Source: SIG607 sp036307305
Lineage (GTDB): Bacteria; Bacillota; Clostridia; Oscillospirales; Acutalibacteraceae
Direction: 5' to 3'
DNA: 64,000 nt
NCBI GenBank assembly: GCA_036307305.1
Contig: JAXJXV010000010.1
Span: 124,001-188,000, forward strand
The position numbers were made by a program, and so were the translations under genes. Below are positions 33,506 to 42,007 of the stretch, piece by piece. Position 1 is the first letter of the stretch. Every line of letters starts with the position of its first letter. Below the pieces are notes generated by a model that was given only the letters and a program-made list of their open reading frames with translations, was not told the DNA's origin and did no database searches.

Positions 33506-34762
33506 GTGGAAAAGTTTGTAATAGAGGGCGGCAAAAGATTAGTAGGTGAAGTACATATCAGCGGTGCAAAAAATGCAGCCGTTGCGATACTTCCTGCTGT
33601 TTTATTGGCAGACAGTCCCTGTGTTATTGAAAATTTACCTGATATTTCTGATGTTGAACTCACTTTAAAAACAATAAAAACTCTGGGAGCCACCGTTAAA
33701 GAACTTGGTGACGGTGCTGTGGAAATTGACCCTAAGGGCGTCAGTTCCTATATAGTTACCAAGGAAATGAGTAGCGGTATGAGGGCTTCCAGTTATTTTT
33801 TGGGCGCCTTGCTTGGCAGAATGAACAGGGCAAAGGTGGCACCTCCCGGCGGCTGTGATTTCGGTGTACGCCCTATTGACCAGCATATAAAAGGCTTTGA
33901 GGCTATGGGAACTACCGTTACTATTGAAAATGATATGGTGGTTTGCCGTTGCGATGAATTAAAGGGCGGTTATATATATTTGGATATGGTGTCTGTAGGC
34001 GCTACCATTAATATAATACTTGCCGCAGTTAAGGCAAAGGGTATGACCGTTATTGAAAACGCCGCAAGAGAGCCTCACATAGTAGACCTTGCAAACTTCC
34101 TTAACTCTATGGGCGCAAATATAATGGGCGCAGGTACCAACGTTATTAAAATCCGCGGCGTTGAAAAGCTCAGCGGTAAAACCTATCATATAATACCCGA
34201 CCAGATTGAAGCGGGTACCTATATGGTTGCGGCGGCAGCTACAGGCGGCGACGTTACTGTTACCGACGTAACTCCCAAGCATCTTGAGTCTATTATCGCA
34301 AAGCTTATTGAAGTCGGCGCCAATGTTGAACAGTACGATGAATCCGTCAGAGTGAAAATGGACAGAAGGCCTAAACGCTGTCAGGTTAAAACTATGCCGC
34401 ATCCTGGCTTTCCCACCGATATGCAACCTCAGATAGCAACCCTTCTTTCTGTTGCCGAGGGCGAAAGCGTTGTTATTGAGGCGGTGTGGGATAACCGTTT
34501 TAAATATATTGAAGAGCTTAAAAAGATGGGCGCTCAGGTTCGTATAGAGGGAAAACGCGCTATAATAACGGGGGTAGAAGAGTTGAAACCCGCCTTTGTA
34601 AGCTCCACCGACCTTAGAGCAGGCGCCGCGATGGTTATAGCAGGTCTTATGACAAAGGGCAAAACCACAGTGGGCAATATCGTGTATATTGACAGAGGTT
34701 ATGAAAAACTTGTGGAAAAGCTAACGGCTTTAGGCGCAGATATTGAGCGCGTTTGTGAATGA
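33506..34762 (+). CDS. murA: UDP-N-acetylglucosamine 1-carboxyvinyltransferase
   Basis: 418 residues from the GTG at 33506 (cggag upstream). The frame is open back to 33338, but that stretch contains the promoter. MurA adds enolpyruvate to UDP-GlcNAc, the first committed step of peptidoglycan synthesis. The substrate loop GAKNAA and the catalytic Cys in PPGGCDFGVRPID are both present, so fosfomycin sensitivity would be expected. Length is normal. Confidence 0.96.
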   Translation: MEKFVIEGGKRLVGEVHISGAKNAAVAILPAVLLADSPCVIENLPDISDVELTLKTIKTLGATVKELGDGAVEIDPKGVSSYIVTKEMSSGMRASSYFLGALLGRMNRAKVAPPGGCDFGVRPIDQHIKGFEAMGTTVTIENDMVVCRCDELKGGYIYLDMVSVGATINIILAAVKAKGMTVIENAAREPHIVDLANFLNSMGANIMGAGTNVIKIRGVEKLSGKTYHIIPDQIEAGTYMVAAAATGGDVTVTDVTPKHLESIIAKLIEVGANVEQYDESVRVKMDRRPKRCQVKTMPHPGFPTDMQPQIATLLSVAEGESVVIEAVWDNRFKYIEELKKMGAQVRIEGKRAIITGVEELKPAFVSSTDLRAGAAMVIAGLMTKGKTTVGNIVYIDRGYEKLVEKLTALGADIERVCE

Positions 34763-34766
34763 ATTC

Positions 34767-34794
34767 GGGGAGGTTTAATTCCTCCCCATTATTT
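34767..34794 (+). terminator. Weak hairpin after murA
   Basis: A 7-bp GC-rich stem GGGGAGG / CCTCCCC with a TTTAATT loop, followed by ATTATTT. The short T tract suggests partial termination, allowing read-through into yycJ. Confidence 0.6.
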
Positions 34795-34810
34795 ATTTGA
34801 GGTGAACTAA

Positions 34811-35596
34811 ATGGCGAAGTTTTGTCCGCTTTTCAGCGGCAGTAAAGCTAACTGTACATATATAAGCGGTTCAAAAGGGGCGTTTTTGGTTGACGTTGGC
34901 GCCTCCTGTAAATCCGTTTTAAAAGCGCTTGAGGATATTGATGAAGATATCGAAAGAATAAAGGCGATACTCATTACTCACGAACACAGCGACCATATAA
35001 AAGGTCTCAAAGCCTTGAGTAAGAAATACAGTATACCCGTAATGGCGTCCGCTAAAACACTGGAAACCTTGCAGAATATAGGCGCTGTAAGCTGTGATAC
35101 TGAGCTTTTAGCTATTGATGACAGTATAGAAACCGAGTTTGGTACTGTTAATCGGTTTGATACTATGCACGACTGCGACGGCTCAAGCGGGTACAGTATT
35201 GATTTATGGGAGGGCATGAAAATTTCTGTTTGTACCGACCTTGGTGTTGTAACACAGACCGTAAGGGAGCATCTTACGGGAAGTAATCTTATTCTTATTG
35301 AGTCAAATCACGATTTGAGAATGTTGCAGAGCGGTCCTTATCCCCCCGAACTGAAGCTACGAATAGCAGGGGAAAGGGGACATTTGTCAAATACCTCCTG
35401 TGCAAGTGAGCTTTCTGATTTACTCAAAAGCGGTACCACAAGATTTATTCTTGGACATTTAAGTGAAAATAATAATCTTCCCTCACTTGCTCTTCGTACA
35501 AGTCAGGCGGCTTTGCTTGACGCGGGAGCTAAAAAGGATACGGATTATATTATGTATTGCGCATTAAAGGAAAACAGAGAAATAGTTTATTTGTGA
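34811..35596 (+). CDS. yycJ: YycJ/WalJ-type metallo-beta-lactamase-fold nuclease
   Basis: 261 residues. SGSKANCTYI...LVDVGAS and THEHSDHIKG (HxHxDH) match YycJ/WalJ, a presumed 5' exonuclease usually linked to the WalRK cell-wall locus. No walRK is nearby; instead it follows murA. Cytosolic. Confidence 0.9.
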   Translation: MAKFCPLFSGSKANCTYISGSKGAFLVDVGASCKSVLKALEDIDEDIERIKAILITHEHSDHIKGLKALSKKYSIPVMASAKTLETLQNIGAVSCDTELLAIDDSIETEFGTVNRFDTMHDCDGSSGYSIDLWEGMKISVCTDLGVVTQTVREHLTGSNLILIESNHDLRMLQSGPYPPELKLRIAGERGHLSNTSCASELSDLLKSGTTRFILGHLSENNNLPSLALRTSQAALLDAGAKKDTDYIMYCALKENREIVYL

Positions 35597-35621
35597 AAAT
35601 TTAATAAAAATAAAAAAAGGC

Positions 35622-35650
35622 TTGACTGGGGTTTACAAATGTGATATAAT
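35622..35650 (+). promoter_or_regulatory. rpmG-secE-nusG promoter
   Basis: TTGACT (35622-35627), 17 bases, TATAAT (35645-35650). It starts a roughly 175-base leader. Confidence 0.9.
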
Positions 35651-35657
35651 CTTTGTA

Positions 35658-35832
35658 CCTCTTAGGAGTCTTTTTTTTTGTGTGGACTCTGTTCTGACAA
35701 GGTTTTTAAAGTACGGTGTGCTTTTTTCGTAGGCGACATATACGGAAAAGTACTTTGAAAACTAAAACTGAGGGAGGCGTTTACTGCAGTTTTGCAGCAA
35801 AAAAATATTTCCGTAAAGCGGGAGGTGCCGTT
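35658..35832 (+). promoter_or_regulatory. Structured 5' leader upstream of rpmG
   Basis: It contains a GGAGTC/GACTCT stem around a T9 run (35665-35690). A larger hairpin follows: AAAGTAC (35708-35714) with GTACTTT (35750-35756) as outer stem, and TTTTTCGTA (35723-35731) with TACGGAAAA (35741-35749) as inner stem. It may be a ribosomal-protein autoregulatory leader; I recognise no named family. Confidence 0.5.
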
Positions 35833-35982
35833 ATGAGAGTAAAAATAACACTGGCTTGTACTGAGTGCAAACAGCGCAATTACAACACAATGAAAAACAA
35901 GAAGAACGATCCGGACAGACTTGAAATGAACAAATATTGCAAGTTCTGCAGAAAGCACACCGTTCACAAGGAAACCAAATAA
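35833..35982 (+). CDS. rpmG: 50S ribosomal protein L33
   Basis: 49 residues, start at the ATG behind gggaggtg. Two CxxC pairs (ACTEC, CKFC) make it the zinc-binding form of L33. The rpmG-secE-nusG order is usual in Gram-positives. Confidence 0.96.
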   Translation: MRVKITLACTECKQRNYNTMKNKKNDPDRLEMNKYCKFCRKHTVHKETK

Positions 35983-35994
35983 GGAGAGCTGAAT

Positions 35995-36678
35995 ATGATT
36001 AAGGTTATTAATAAAGCTTGTCAGATTCTTGCCGCAGTTGCCGGTTTAGCTGCCTTGGTTTTCTTCTTCTTTACATTTGTTAAATTCAACATGGCTGATG
36101 GAAATACAGTGGATGCAAGTGGTTTTCAAATTGCTTTTGGCTCTGAGCTGTATGCAGGTCTTAAGGTTGCGAAGAGTGCTAAGATTCTCTTTAACATCGT
36201 TTTGACCATTCTTTCCGTCGCAACAGCAATCTTCACTTTCTTCTCTAAGTCACAGAAGCTTAAATACTTCAACGCAGGTATTTCTGCCGTAGTTGCCGTA
36301 TTTATGCTTGTTGTAGCTTTGAGCAACCCCTACAAATTTGTAGACGTTCGTCCTTTTGACGTTACAAATCTTGTTTATGGCGGCGTTGTTCTCTTCATTG
36401 CTATTGCAATGTTCGTTGCTACCTTTGCAGAGGTTGCCCATTTCCTTTTAAGTGACTATATTGAAGTCCTTGCATCAAAGGGCGCTAAGAAACCTCTTCT
36501 TAAGAGAATCTGGCAGTTCTTTAAGGACTACAAGAGTGAAACAAAGAAAATAGTTTGGCCCGGCTTAAAAGAAGTTGTAAAAAACACAGGTATTGTTCTT
36601 ATAATGTTTTTAGTTATAGGCGCAATTGTGTGGTTGGTTGACTTGGGTCTTGGTTCATTACTTCGTGCTATTTGGTGA
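35995..36678 (+). CDS. secE: SecE translocase subunit with a long N-terminal membrane extension
   Basis: 227 residues, whereas typical Gram-positive SecE has about 60-75. Only the last 62 or so residues are SecE: the amphipathic FFKDYKSETKKIVWP motif followed by one transmembrane helix. The first 165 residues carry about four extra hydrophobic helices (near residues 8-30, 60-80, 95-118, 125-150). SecE clamps SecY in the membrane. The frame is continuous and the start has a good aaggagag RBS, so it is not an artefact of start choice. The role of the extension is unknown. Confidence 0.88.
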   Translation: MIKVINKACQILAAVAGLAALVFFFFTFVKFNMADGNTVDASGFQIAFGSELYAGLKVAKSAKILFNIVLTILSVATAIFTFFSKSQKLKYFNAGISAVVAVFMLVVALSNPYKFVDVRPFDVTNLVYGGVVLFIAIAMFVATFAEVAHFLLSDYIEVLASKGAKKPLLKRIWQFFKDYKSETKKIVWPGLKEVVKNTGIVLIMFLVIGAIVWLVDLGLGSLLRAIW

Positions 36679-36693
36679 TGAGGAGGAACCGAA

Positions 36694-37218
36694 ATGTCTG
36701 AATCACAAGCAAAATGGTATGTAATACAGACAATGTCCGGCTATGAGAATAAGGTTGCTACCGACCTTGCTACTATGGTTGAAAACCGTAAAATGCAGGA
36801 CTTAATCGTGGATATTAAGATTCCTACCGAAAAGGTGACTGAGGTTAAGGATGATAAAACCCGCGAGGTAGAACGTAAAATTTTCCCCGGATATGTTTTG
36901 ATTAAAATGATAGTAACCAACGATTCCTGGTACGTTGTGCGTAATATTCACGGCTGCACAGGTTTTGTAGGTCCCGAATCCAAACCGGTTCCTCTTACTG
37001 AAGAAGAGGTTGCCGCACTCGGCGTTGAGAAGCACACCGTTGAGGTTGGATACAATGTGGGCGACCGCGTAACGATTGTTAGCGGACCCCTTAAGGATTT
37101 CTCAGGCGTTGTTAAAGAAATCAGTGTCGCAGATAACAGCGTTAGCGTAGGAATCGATGCTTTCGGCAGAGAAACGATTGCCGAGCTTGAATTAGACCAG
37201 ATTGTTCTGGCTGATTAA
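36694..37218 (+). CDS. nusG: Transcription elongation/antitermination factor NusG
   Basis: 174 residues. An N-terminal NGN domain (WYVIQTMSGYENKVA...FPGYVLIKM) that contacts RNA polymerase and a C-terminal KOW domain (GDRVTIVSGPLKDFSGVVKE) that binds S10 or Rho. Normal length and neighbours. Confidence 0.97.
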   Translation: MSESQAKWYVIQTMSGYENKVATDLATMVENRKMQDLIVDIKIPTEKVTEVKDDKTREVERKIFPGYVLIKMIVTNDSWYVVRNIHGCTGFVGPESKPVPLTEEEVAALGVEKHTVEVGYNVGDRVTIVSGPLKDFSGVVKEISVADNSVSVGIDAFGRETIAELELDQIVLAD

Positions 37219-37284
37219 ATTAAATAATAATACGGTTTACCGTTTATTATGCGGCTGTTTTGCCGCCGACACATACGTGTCGCA

Positions 37285-37346
37285 GTGGGAGGGGCATAAA
37301 TAAATTCTTGAAATGTCCCGTCAAGTGTTTATAAACACGTTACCAC
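37285..37346 (+). promoter_or_regulatory. L1-box-like element upstream of rplK
   Basis: GTGG (37285-37288) pairs with CCAC (37343-37346). Inside it GGGGCAT (37291-37297) pairs with ATGTCCC (37313-37319), leaving a GA bulge on the 5' side. An extra GTGTT/AACAC hairpin (37325-37338) sits on the 3' side. The GUGG-GA-GG arrangement resembles L1-binding sites in 23S rRNA and L1 operon mRNAs. Confidence 0.5.
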
Positions 37347-37365
37347 AATTTTGGAGGTGCAAACA

Positions 37366-37791
37366 ATGGCTCAAAAAATTATAGGCTACATTAAATTGCA
37401 AATCCCAGCAGGTAAGGCTACACCGGCTCCACCGGTAGGTCCTGCTCTGGGTCAGCACGGTGTAAACATTATGGCTTTCACCAAGGAGTTCAACGAACGC
37501 ACAAAGAATGATATGGGTCTTATTATCCCAGTTGTAATCACTGTTTATGCAGACCATTCTTTCAGCTTCATTACTAAGACTCCTCCTGCCGCTGTTCTTA
37601 TTAAGAAGGCTTGCGGAATCGAATCCGCATCCGGCACACCTAACAAAACAAAGGTTGCTAAAATTACCAGCGAGCAGATTAAGAAAATCGCAGAAACAAA
37701 AATGCCCGACCTTAACGCTGCAAGTATAGAAGCTGCTATGAGTATGATAGCAGGTACTGCACGTAGTATGGGTATCGAAGTAGTCGATTGA
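37366..37791 (+). CDS. rplK: 50S ribosomal protein L11
   Basis: 141 residues from the ATG at 37366 (ttggaggtg RBS). The N-terminal KLQIPAGKATPAPPVGPALG is canonical. It forms the GTPase-associated stalk base with L10/L12. Confidence 0.97.
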   Translation: MAQKIIGYIKLQIPAGKATPAPPVGPALGQHGVNIMAFTKEFNERTKNDMGLIIPVVITVYADHSFSFITKTPPAAVLIKKACGIESASGTPNKTKVAKITSEQIKKIAETKMPDLNAASIEAAMSMIAGTARSMGIEVVD

Positions 37792-37800
37792 TTCTCTCTC

Positions 37801-37827
37801 GTGGGAGGAAATTTCCGATTTAACCAC
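37801..37827 (+). promoter_or_regulatory. L1-box-like element upstream of rplA
   Basis: GTGG (37801-37804) pairs with CCAC (37824-37827), with a GA bulge and an inner GGA/UCC mini-stem. It shares the layout of the element before rplK. Confidence 0.45.
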
Positions 37828-37847
37828 TTATTGGGAGGTAAAATAAA

Positions 37848-38543
37848 GTGAAACACGGTAAAAAATATTTAGCCAGCGCTCAGCTTATCGAGCCAGGTAA
37901 GCTTTATGACGCTGAAGAGGCAGTAGCTGTAGTTGTAAAGACTGCTGCTGCAAAATTTGATGAAACAGTAGAAATCCACGTACGTCTTGGTGTTGACTCC
38001 CGTCACGCTGACCAGCAGGTTCGCGGTGCGGTTGTTCTTCCTAACGGAACAGGTAAGACCGTACGTACCCTTGTTCTTGCAAAGGGTGACAAGGCTGACG
38101 CTGCTCTTGCTGCAGGTGCAGACTTTGTTGGCGCAGAAGATATGGTTACTAAAATCCAGTCTGAAAACTGGCTTGATTTCGACGTAGTAATCGCAACACC
38201 TGATATGATGGGTCTTGTTGGTCGTCTTGGTAAGGTTCTTGGTCCTCGCGGACTTATGCCTTCTCCTAAGGCTGGTACCGTTACCCCTGACGTAGCTAAG
38301 GCTGTAACCGAAGCTAAAGCAGGTAAGATTGAGTACCGTCTTGATAAGACAAACATTATTCACTGTCCTATCGGTAAGGCTTCCTTCGGAGCTGAAAAGC
38401 TTCAGGAAAACTTCAACGCTCTTATGGCAGCTATCATCAAGGCTAAGCCTGAAGCTGCAAAGGGTCAGTATATCAAGTCCTGTGTACTTGCTACTACTAT
38501 GGGCCCTGGCATAAAGCTCAACGTTGCTAAATTCGGTAACTAA
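37848..38543 (+). CDS. rplA: 50S ribosomal protein L1
   Basis: 231 residues with a GTG start behind gggaggt. MGLVGRLGKVLGPRGLMPSPK is the L1 signature. L1 binds the 23S L1 stalk and commonly represses its own operon by binding mRNA. Confidence 0.97.
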   Translation: MKHGKKYLASAQLIEPGKLYDAEEAVAVVVKTAAAKFDETVEIHVRLGVDSRHADQQVRGAVVLPNGTGKTVRTLVLAKGDKADAALAAGADFVGAEDMVTKIQSENWLDFDVVIATPDMMGLVGRLGKVLGPRGLMPSPKAGTVTPDVAKAVTEAKAGKIEYRLDKTNIIHCPIGKASFGAEKLQENFNALMAAIIKAKPEAAKGQYIKSCVLATTMGPGIKLNVAKFGN

Positions 38544-38550
38544 CTAAATT

Positions 38551-38578
38551 AAAAAGCCGTGATTATCACGGCTTTTTG
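38551..38578 (+). terminator. Terminator after rplA
   Basis: An AGCCGTGA/TCACGGCT stem with TTA loop, then TTTTT. It separates rplKA from rplJL. Confidence 0.92.
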
Positions 38579-38597
38579 ATATTTATGAAAAAAAGTG

Positions 38598-38626
38598 TTG
38601 ACAAACAAGGGTAACTTGTGTATAAT
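38598..38626 (+). promoter_or_regulatory. rplJL promoter (consensus)
   Basis: TTGACA (38598-38603), 17 bases, TATAAT (38621-38626), perfect vegetative consensus. Confidence 0.92.
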
Positions 38627-38635
38627 ACTTTTGTT

Positions 38636-38775
38636 GCATTACTTGAGACAGTAGGTTCTCTTTGTGAGAGTAAGCTTTGACGCCTACCGAGGTAAGCGAA
38701 ACATTATGTTTATAACTTTAATGTTTTGGTCTGTTCCTCGTCTCAGGGAACAGACTTTTTTACTATATTTTACGG
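38636..38775 (+). ncRNA. L10 (rplJ) leader with attenuator
   Basis: The 150-base leader ends in a strong terminator: GTCTGTTCC (38729-38737) with GGAACAGAC (38747-38755), then a T8 run. The position before rplJ, the upstream folded part and the terminator match the known L10-leader class, in which the L10-L12 complex binds nascent mRNA and lowers rplJL expression. Confidence 0.8.
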
Positions 38776-38786
38776 AGGTGAAATTA

Positions 38787-39296
38787 ATGCCTAATGCAAA
38801 AGTTTTAGAGGAAAAGAAAGCCATAGTCGTTTCTATTGCTGAAAAACTTCAGAATTCCGTTGCAGGCGTTGTTGTTGACTACACCGGTACTTCTGTTGCA
38901 GATGATACTGCTCTTCGTAAGGAGCTTCGTGAGGCCGGCGTTGATTATTTCGTAGTTAAGAATACTCTTCTTGCCCGCGCTATCGAAGGTACTGACCTTG
39001 AGGGTATGAAGGAAGTATTAGAAGGTACTACCGCACTTGCTATCTCTAAAGAAGACCACGTTTGCGCAGCTCGTATCCTTTGCAAATTCGCAGAAACTCA
39101 TGACAGCTTTAAGGTTAAGTCAGGTTATCTCGATGGTAAAGTAATCGACACCGCAATGATTGAAAGCCTTGCAAAACTGCCCAGCAGAGAAGTTCTTCTC
39201 GCTACAGTTCTCAGCGCTTTCCAGGCACCTATGGCAAGCTTTGCCCGTGCCGTACAGGCTATCGTTGATAAAGACGGTGAAGCCGCTGCTGAATAA
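38787..39296 (+). CDS. rplJ: 50S ribosomal protein L10
   Basis: 169 residues from the ATG at 38787 behind acggaggtg; the frame is open into the leader but that part precedes the RBS. VVDYTGTSVADDTALRKELREAGVDYFVVKNTL is the conserved rRNA-binding half in shortened form. It anchors the L12 dimers. Confidence 0.96.
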   Translation: MPNAKVLEEKKAIVVSIAEKLQNSVAGVVVDYTGTSVADDTALRKELREAGVDYFVVKNTLLARAIEGTDLEGMKEVLEGTTALAISKEDHVCAARILCKFAETHDSFKVKSGYLDGKVIDTAMIESLAKLPSREVLLATVLSAFQAPMASFARAVQAIVDKDGEAAAE

Positions 39297-39361
39297 TTCA
39301 GCTTATTAATTATTAAAAAACAAAAATCAAAATTTATTTAAACAAATTGGAGGAAATTAAA

Positions 39362-39739
39362 ATGGCATCCGAAAAAATTACTGCTATTATTGAAGAATTA
39401 AAAGTCCTTACCGTTCTCGAGCTTTCTGAGCTTGTTAAAGCTGTAGAAGAAGAGTTCGGCGTATCTGCTGCTGCAGCTGTTGCTGTTGCTGCTCCTGCTG
39501 CTGGCGCTGCTGCCGCTGCTGAAGAGAAGTCTGAGTTTGACGTAATCCTTGCTTCTGCCGGCGCTAACAAAATCGCTGTTATCAAAATCGTTCGCGAAAT
39601 CACCGGTCTTGGTCTTGCTGATGCAAAGGCTCTCGTTGACGGCGCTCCCAAGCCCCTCAAGGAAGCTGTTGCTAAGGAAGCTGCTGATGAAATCAAGGCT
39701 AAGCTTGAAGAAGCAGGCGCAACTGTTGAGCTTAAGTAA
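39362..39739 (+). CDS. rplL: 50S ribosomal protein L7/L12
   Basis: 125 residues from the ATG at 39362 (ggaggaaat RBS). N-terminal dimerisation helices, an Ala-rich hinge and the C-terminal KIAVIKIVREITGLGLADAKALV factor-binding domain. Unusually, no rpoB follows: a terminator and a convergent gene come next. Confidence 0.97.
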   Translation: MASEKITAIIEELKVLTVLELSELVKAVEEEFGVSAAAAVAVAAPAAGAAAAAEEKSEFDVILASAGANKIAVIKIVREITGLGLADAKALVDGAPKPLKEAVAKEAADEIKAKLEEAGATVELK

Positions 39740-39755
39740 TTTAAGTTTAAAAATC

Positions 39756-39792
39756 AAAGACAGAAACGAGTTAATCGTTTCTGTCTTTTTTT
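39756..39792. terminator. Terminator after rplL
   Basis: A 14-bp stem (39756-39769 with 39775-39788) and T run; it can also serve the convergent lipoprotein gene. Confidence 0.92.
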
Positions 39793-39793
39793 A

Positions 39794-40495
39794 TTACCAA
39801 GCTTTATAAGAATACTTTTCTATAAAGGTATCTAATAGCTTATAATAGCTATCCTCTACACCGTATAGGACTTCTTTTTCTTCTGCTGTATTGTATTGGC
39901 TGACGTAAATATTTCCGTCTGTAGCTTTTATAATTAACAAATAATCCTTTTTTAGAATTAGTTTTTCATCAGCAAGATAAAGGGATATATAACTGGTAGA
40001 AACGGGATACTCGATATCCAGAGGAGAAGCTTTTATAATATTCTCTAAAGTGGAAATTATTTTCTGCTCTGCTAAAATAGTTTCATCCAGCTCATATTCT
40101 TCATTGTAGGTTTCAAAGCAGACGTGGGTTAAATCCTCTGGTTTTAGAGAGCTGTAGAAGTCGTATGCGTCCTCTCTGCAATATATAAGGTCGTTTTGCT
40201 CTATAAAGGTTTTTGTTTTATCACAAAAACCTATAGTGCCAAAGTAATTGGTTAAAAGTAAAGGAACATCAGCGTCGCTTATAGTGACAGTGTCGTAGTA
40301 GCTTATTGCAAATTCATCAGAAACATTATTGATGGCTTTATACAAGTTGTCTTCATAGATTAACGTTGTATGTGAACTGTCGGCGTATAAGACTCTTTGC
40401 GCTTTCATTTCATCAAGCATTTTACAGGAGCATAACGTAAAACATATACAAATAAGTAAAGTAAAACATAAAATCCTATAAATCGTTCTTTTCAT
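39794..40495 (-). CDS. Predicted lipoprotein of unknown function
   Basis: 233 residues. A hydrophobic signal ends in LCSC (lipid Cys24). The rest is acidic, soluble and without motifs I recognise. It is the last gene of the GntR-ABC operon and probably an extracytoplasmic accessory of that transporter. Confidence 0.75.
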   Translation of the reverse strand: MKRTIYRILCFTLLICICFTLCSCKMLDEMKAQRVLYADSSHTTLIYEDNLYKAINNVSDEFAISYYDTVTISDADVPLLLTNYFGTIGFCDKTKTFIEQNDLIYCREDAYDFYSSLKPEDLTHVCFETYNEEYELDETILAEQKIISTLENIIKASPLDIEYPVSTSYISLYLADEKLILKKDYLLIIKATDGNIYVSQYNTAEEKEVLYGVEDSYYKLLDTFIEKYSYKAW

Positions 40496-40505
40496 ATTTA
40501 ACCCT

Positions 40506-41315
40506 CTATTCTAAATTGAATTTTTTAATTATAATATGACTGTCTATAAGATACAAAACCAGAGAAAGAACCGCAAATATTACCGCTGTTCCTATAAATC
40601 CTATGTGAACAAAGGTATATATGTTTTCAACTATATATTCAGTGAATGCAATCCAACGTTCACTCATAGAAAATGCGCTAATGAGTATTACAAAAAGTGT
40701 ACCGATTGCCTGTTCTATAAGATAAAAAATGAGATATACACCGAAAGCGGAGGCTATGCGGTTCTTTTTTGCAAGTTGACCTATGGTAATGCAGGTGTAA
40801 TATACCAAAAGACCGAATACGCAGTAAACGAGGAATAAAACGATAACTTCAATGATATAAAATACACCGTGAGCGCCTAATGCTGTAGAGTAAGAGTTAT
40901 ATAGATAGTCTACGGCTTTAATAACCTCGCTGAATACTTCTCCTGCTGTAAAAATAGCAAAGGAAATAATCATATCAATAAGCGTTATGAAAAGGAATAG
41001 TATTGCTGTTGAAAGCTTTACCAGTATATGCTGCGCTGCTGTTACGGGCAGAGTAAAGCTCAGATAGCCCTCTCTTGTAAAGAGGTTTTTATAATATCGT
41101 ACTACAGCGTTTATTGTAACTGCCGCCAAAACGGCAATATTCATAACTACATAGGTTACGGTAGATGAGCCTAAAATTATATCGTATATAAACGAATCGA
41201 TTTCGAAAATCTGCAGAACTCTTGAAAAAAATGCAACCGATGTCAAAATGATATAAAACGGAAGCAGTCGTTTTAAATAATAAGCAATTTCGTGTTTGAA
41301 TAATTTATTTACCAT
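40506..41315 (-). CDS. ABC-2-type transporter permease
   Basis: 269 residues with six hydrophobic segments; no signal peptide. It overlaps the ATPase gene by 7 bases, marking it as the membrane partner. Resembles YtrC/YtrF-type permeases of small envelope-stress ABC systems. Confidence 0.82.
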   Translation of the reverse strand: MVNKLFKHEIAYYLKRLLPFYIILTSVAFFSRVLQIFEIDSFIYDIILGSSTVTYVVMNIAVLAAVTINAVVRYYKNLFTREGYLSFTLPVTAAQHILVKLSTAILFLFITLIDMIISFAIFTAGEVFSEVIKAVDYLYNSYSTALGAHGVFYIIEVIVLFLVYCVFGLLVYYTCITIGQLAKKNRIASAFGVYLIFYLIEQAIGTLFVILISAFSMSERWIAFTEYIVENIYTFVHIGFIGTAVIFAVLSLVLYLIDSHIIIKKFNLE

Positions 41316-42007
41316 TTGAAAGCCTCCCTGAAAAGAGCGTCAACGCTCATACCATTTTCTTCTCTTATTTCCTCAGCAGGTTTATGAAGAATAATACTGC
41401 CTTGCTTAATAAATATTACGTCGTCAAGTACCTCTTCAATATCAGAAATAAGGTGTGTTGAGATAATTACAGAGGACTCCGGATTATAGTTATTAATAAT
41501 TGTAGAAATAATGTAATCTCTTGTAGCGGGGTCAACGCCTGCAATAGGCTCGTCAAGAACGTAAAGCTGCGCGTTGCGGCTCATAACAAGAATAAGACAA
41601 ACCTTTTCCTTATTGCCTTTAGAAAGGGTTTTAAGCTTTTTCTCAGTATCAATACCCAATTTTTCAAGCATAGAAAACGCAAGAGGCGTTCTGAAATCGT
41701 CATAAAAGTCCTCAAACAGCTCTATCACCTGTTTTACACTCATACTATCACTTAGATAATTAGTGTCAGGCAGATAGGAAACAAGCTTTTTGCTTTCAAC
41801 GCCCACACTGTGTCCGCATACCGTAAGGTTTCCGTTATTTGCCTGTAAAAGACCGTTAATAAGCTTTATCAGTGTGGTTTTGCCACTGCCGTTGGGGCCG
41901 AGTAAACCCACGATTTTTCCGCTTTCAATAGAAAGACTTACGTTGTTAAGGGCAACAACATTGCCGAATTTTTTGGTTATGTTCTGACAATTCAGAATTA
42001 CGCTCAT
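41309..42007 (-). CDS. ABC transporter ATP-binding protein (YtrB-like)
   Basis: 232 residues. Walker A GPNGSGKTT, Walker B YVLDEPIAGVDP and the H-loop STHLIS are present; the signature is the variant LSKGNKEK. This variant is common in the YtrB-type group. It overlaps both neighbours. Confidence 0.9.
   Translation of the reverse strand: MSVILNCQNITKKFGNVVALNNVSLSIESGKIVGLLGPNGSGKTTLIKLINGLLQANNGNLTVCGHSVGVESKKLVSYLPDTNYLSDSMSVKQVIELFEDFYDDFRTPLAFSMLEKLGIDTEKKLKTLSKGNKEKVCLILVMSRNAQLYVLDEPIAGVDPATRDYIISTIINNYNPESSVIISTHLISDIEEVLDDVIFIKQGSIILHKPAEEIREENGMSVDALFREAFKW

Noticed and set aside
35670..35680. T9 run in the rpmG leader as a terminator
   Set aside because: No stable GC-rich stem directly precedes it; it lies in the loop of a weak stem.
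39465..39525. Ala-codon low-complexity repeat in rplL
   Set aside because: It is the normal flexible hinge of L7/L12.
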